DNA of 6,006 nucleotides from CAJXZP01 sp049606935 (GTDB taxonomy: Bacteria > Bacteroidota > Bacteroidia > Flavobacteriales_G > Salibacteraceae), in NCBI GenBank assembly GCA_049606935.1, contig JBMYWA010000109.1, forward strand, positions 1 to 6,006, read 5' to 3'. The position numbers and the translations under genes are program-made. The notes below the pieces were generated by a model, which saw nothing but the letters and a program-made list of their open reading frames with translations, ran no database searches and had not been told where the DNA came from. The stretch's first letter is position 1, and every line of letters begins with the position of its first letter. Positions 5,927 to 6,006 of this stretch are shown piece after piece.

Positions 5927-6006
5927 TTACGAGTCGCTTTCTTCAATCGAAACTTCACAAACACATCTAAACCCTATGGATTTACTGGGTTTAGTGTAAG
6001 GGATTT
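5927..6006 (-). CDS. C-terminal end of a SUMF1/formylglycine-generating-enzyme-like protein (partial)
   Basis: A minus-strand frame enters from the right edge and stops at TAA (5929-5927), giving only 25 complete codons. The readable end, SKSIGFRCVCEV then an acidic tail, contains the GFRC motif that closes the FGE-sulfatase (SUMF1/EgtB/PvdO) domain, in the form GFRC-V-x-E common in bacteria. The N-terminal part, including any signal peptide or lipobox and the catalytic residues, is outside the window. Members include sulfatase-activating enzymes, EgtB-like sulfoxide synthases and gliding proteins GldJ/GldK, and this fragment cannot separate them. The methyltransferase ATG is 53 bases downstream with no terminator between, so the three genes may be one transcript. 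The other two minus-strand frames are closed within this stretch, which supports this one. Confidence 0.55.
   Translation of the reverse strand, partial: IPYTKPSKSIGFRCVCEVSIEESDS

Noticed and set aside
5963..5997. Inverted repeat CTAAACCC / GGGTTTAG with a 12-base loop, extendable by ACA/TGT
   Set aside because: It lies inside the coding end of the SUMF1-like gene and is not followed by a T-run, so it is neither a terminator nor a likely intergenic operator. It is most simply explained by Lys-Pro and Gly-Phe-Arg codons.
1..6006. CRISPR arrays, insertion sequences, tRNA genes, defence systems
   Set aside because: No spaced repeats, transposase motifs, terminal inverted repeats, cloverleaf sequence or defence-type domains were seen on either strand.

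Overview
The window looks like chromosomal DNA from a bacterium of the phylum Bacteroidota, most likely a flavobacterium-like marine or aquatic heterotroph. The evidence is AT-rich sequence, start codons mostly without a Shine-Dalgarno sequence, a perfect Bacteroidota-type -7 box (TAnnTTTG) upstream of one operon, and protein families common in that group. The genus cannot be named from this sequence. No mobile element, CRISPR array, tRNA or rRNA was seen, and coding density is high, with no gene-free stretch longer than about 100 bases.

Layout from left to right. Positions 1-30 hold a terminator. A sulfide:quinone oxidoreductase of the mitochondrial SQOR type follows on the minus strand (34-1377). 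A 99-bp divergent spacer with a long imperfect dyad separates it from a cytosolic M3-family peptidyl-dipeptidase on the plus strand (1477-3501). A strong bidirectional terminator (3508-3549) then separates the peptidase from a convergent minus-strand operon encoding a TauE/SafE transporter (3896-4696) and a single-domain rhodanese (3562-3876). This operon has its own likely promoter and a possible activator site. Upstream, also on the minus strand, are a translationally coupled pair: a class I SAM-dependent methyltransferase (5238-5873) and a DUF4268 protein (4777-5238). The last 80 bases encode the C-terminal end of another minus-strand protein, probably a formylglycine-generating-enzyme/SUMF1-type domain protein that starts beyond the right edge.

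Biologically, the left two thirds read as a small sulfide-handling locus. SQR oxidises sulfide to a persulfide and feeds electrons to menaquinone. Rhodanese can move sulfane sulfur, and TauE/SafE can export a sulfur oxyanion such as sulfite or thiosulfate. The peptidase appears to be a housekeeping gene placed between the two sulfur transcription units. The right third (SUMF1-like end, methyltransferase, DUF4268) has no assigned joint function and is the least understood part. I found no convincing wholly new defence or mobile system. The best leads are two regulatory dyads in front of the sulfur genes and the uncharacterised methyltransferase/DUF4268 pair.
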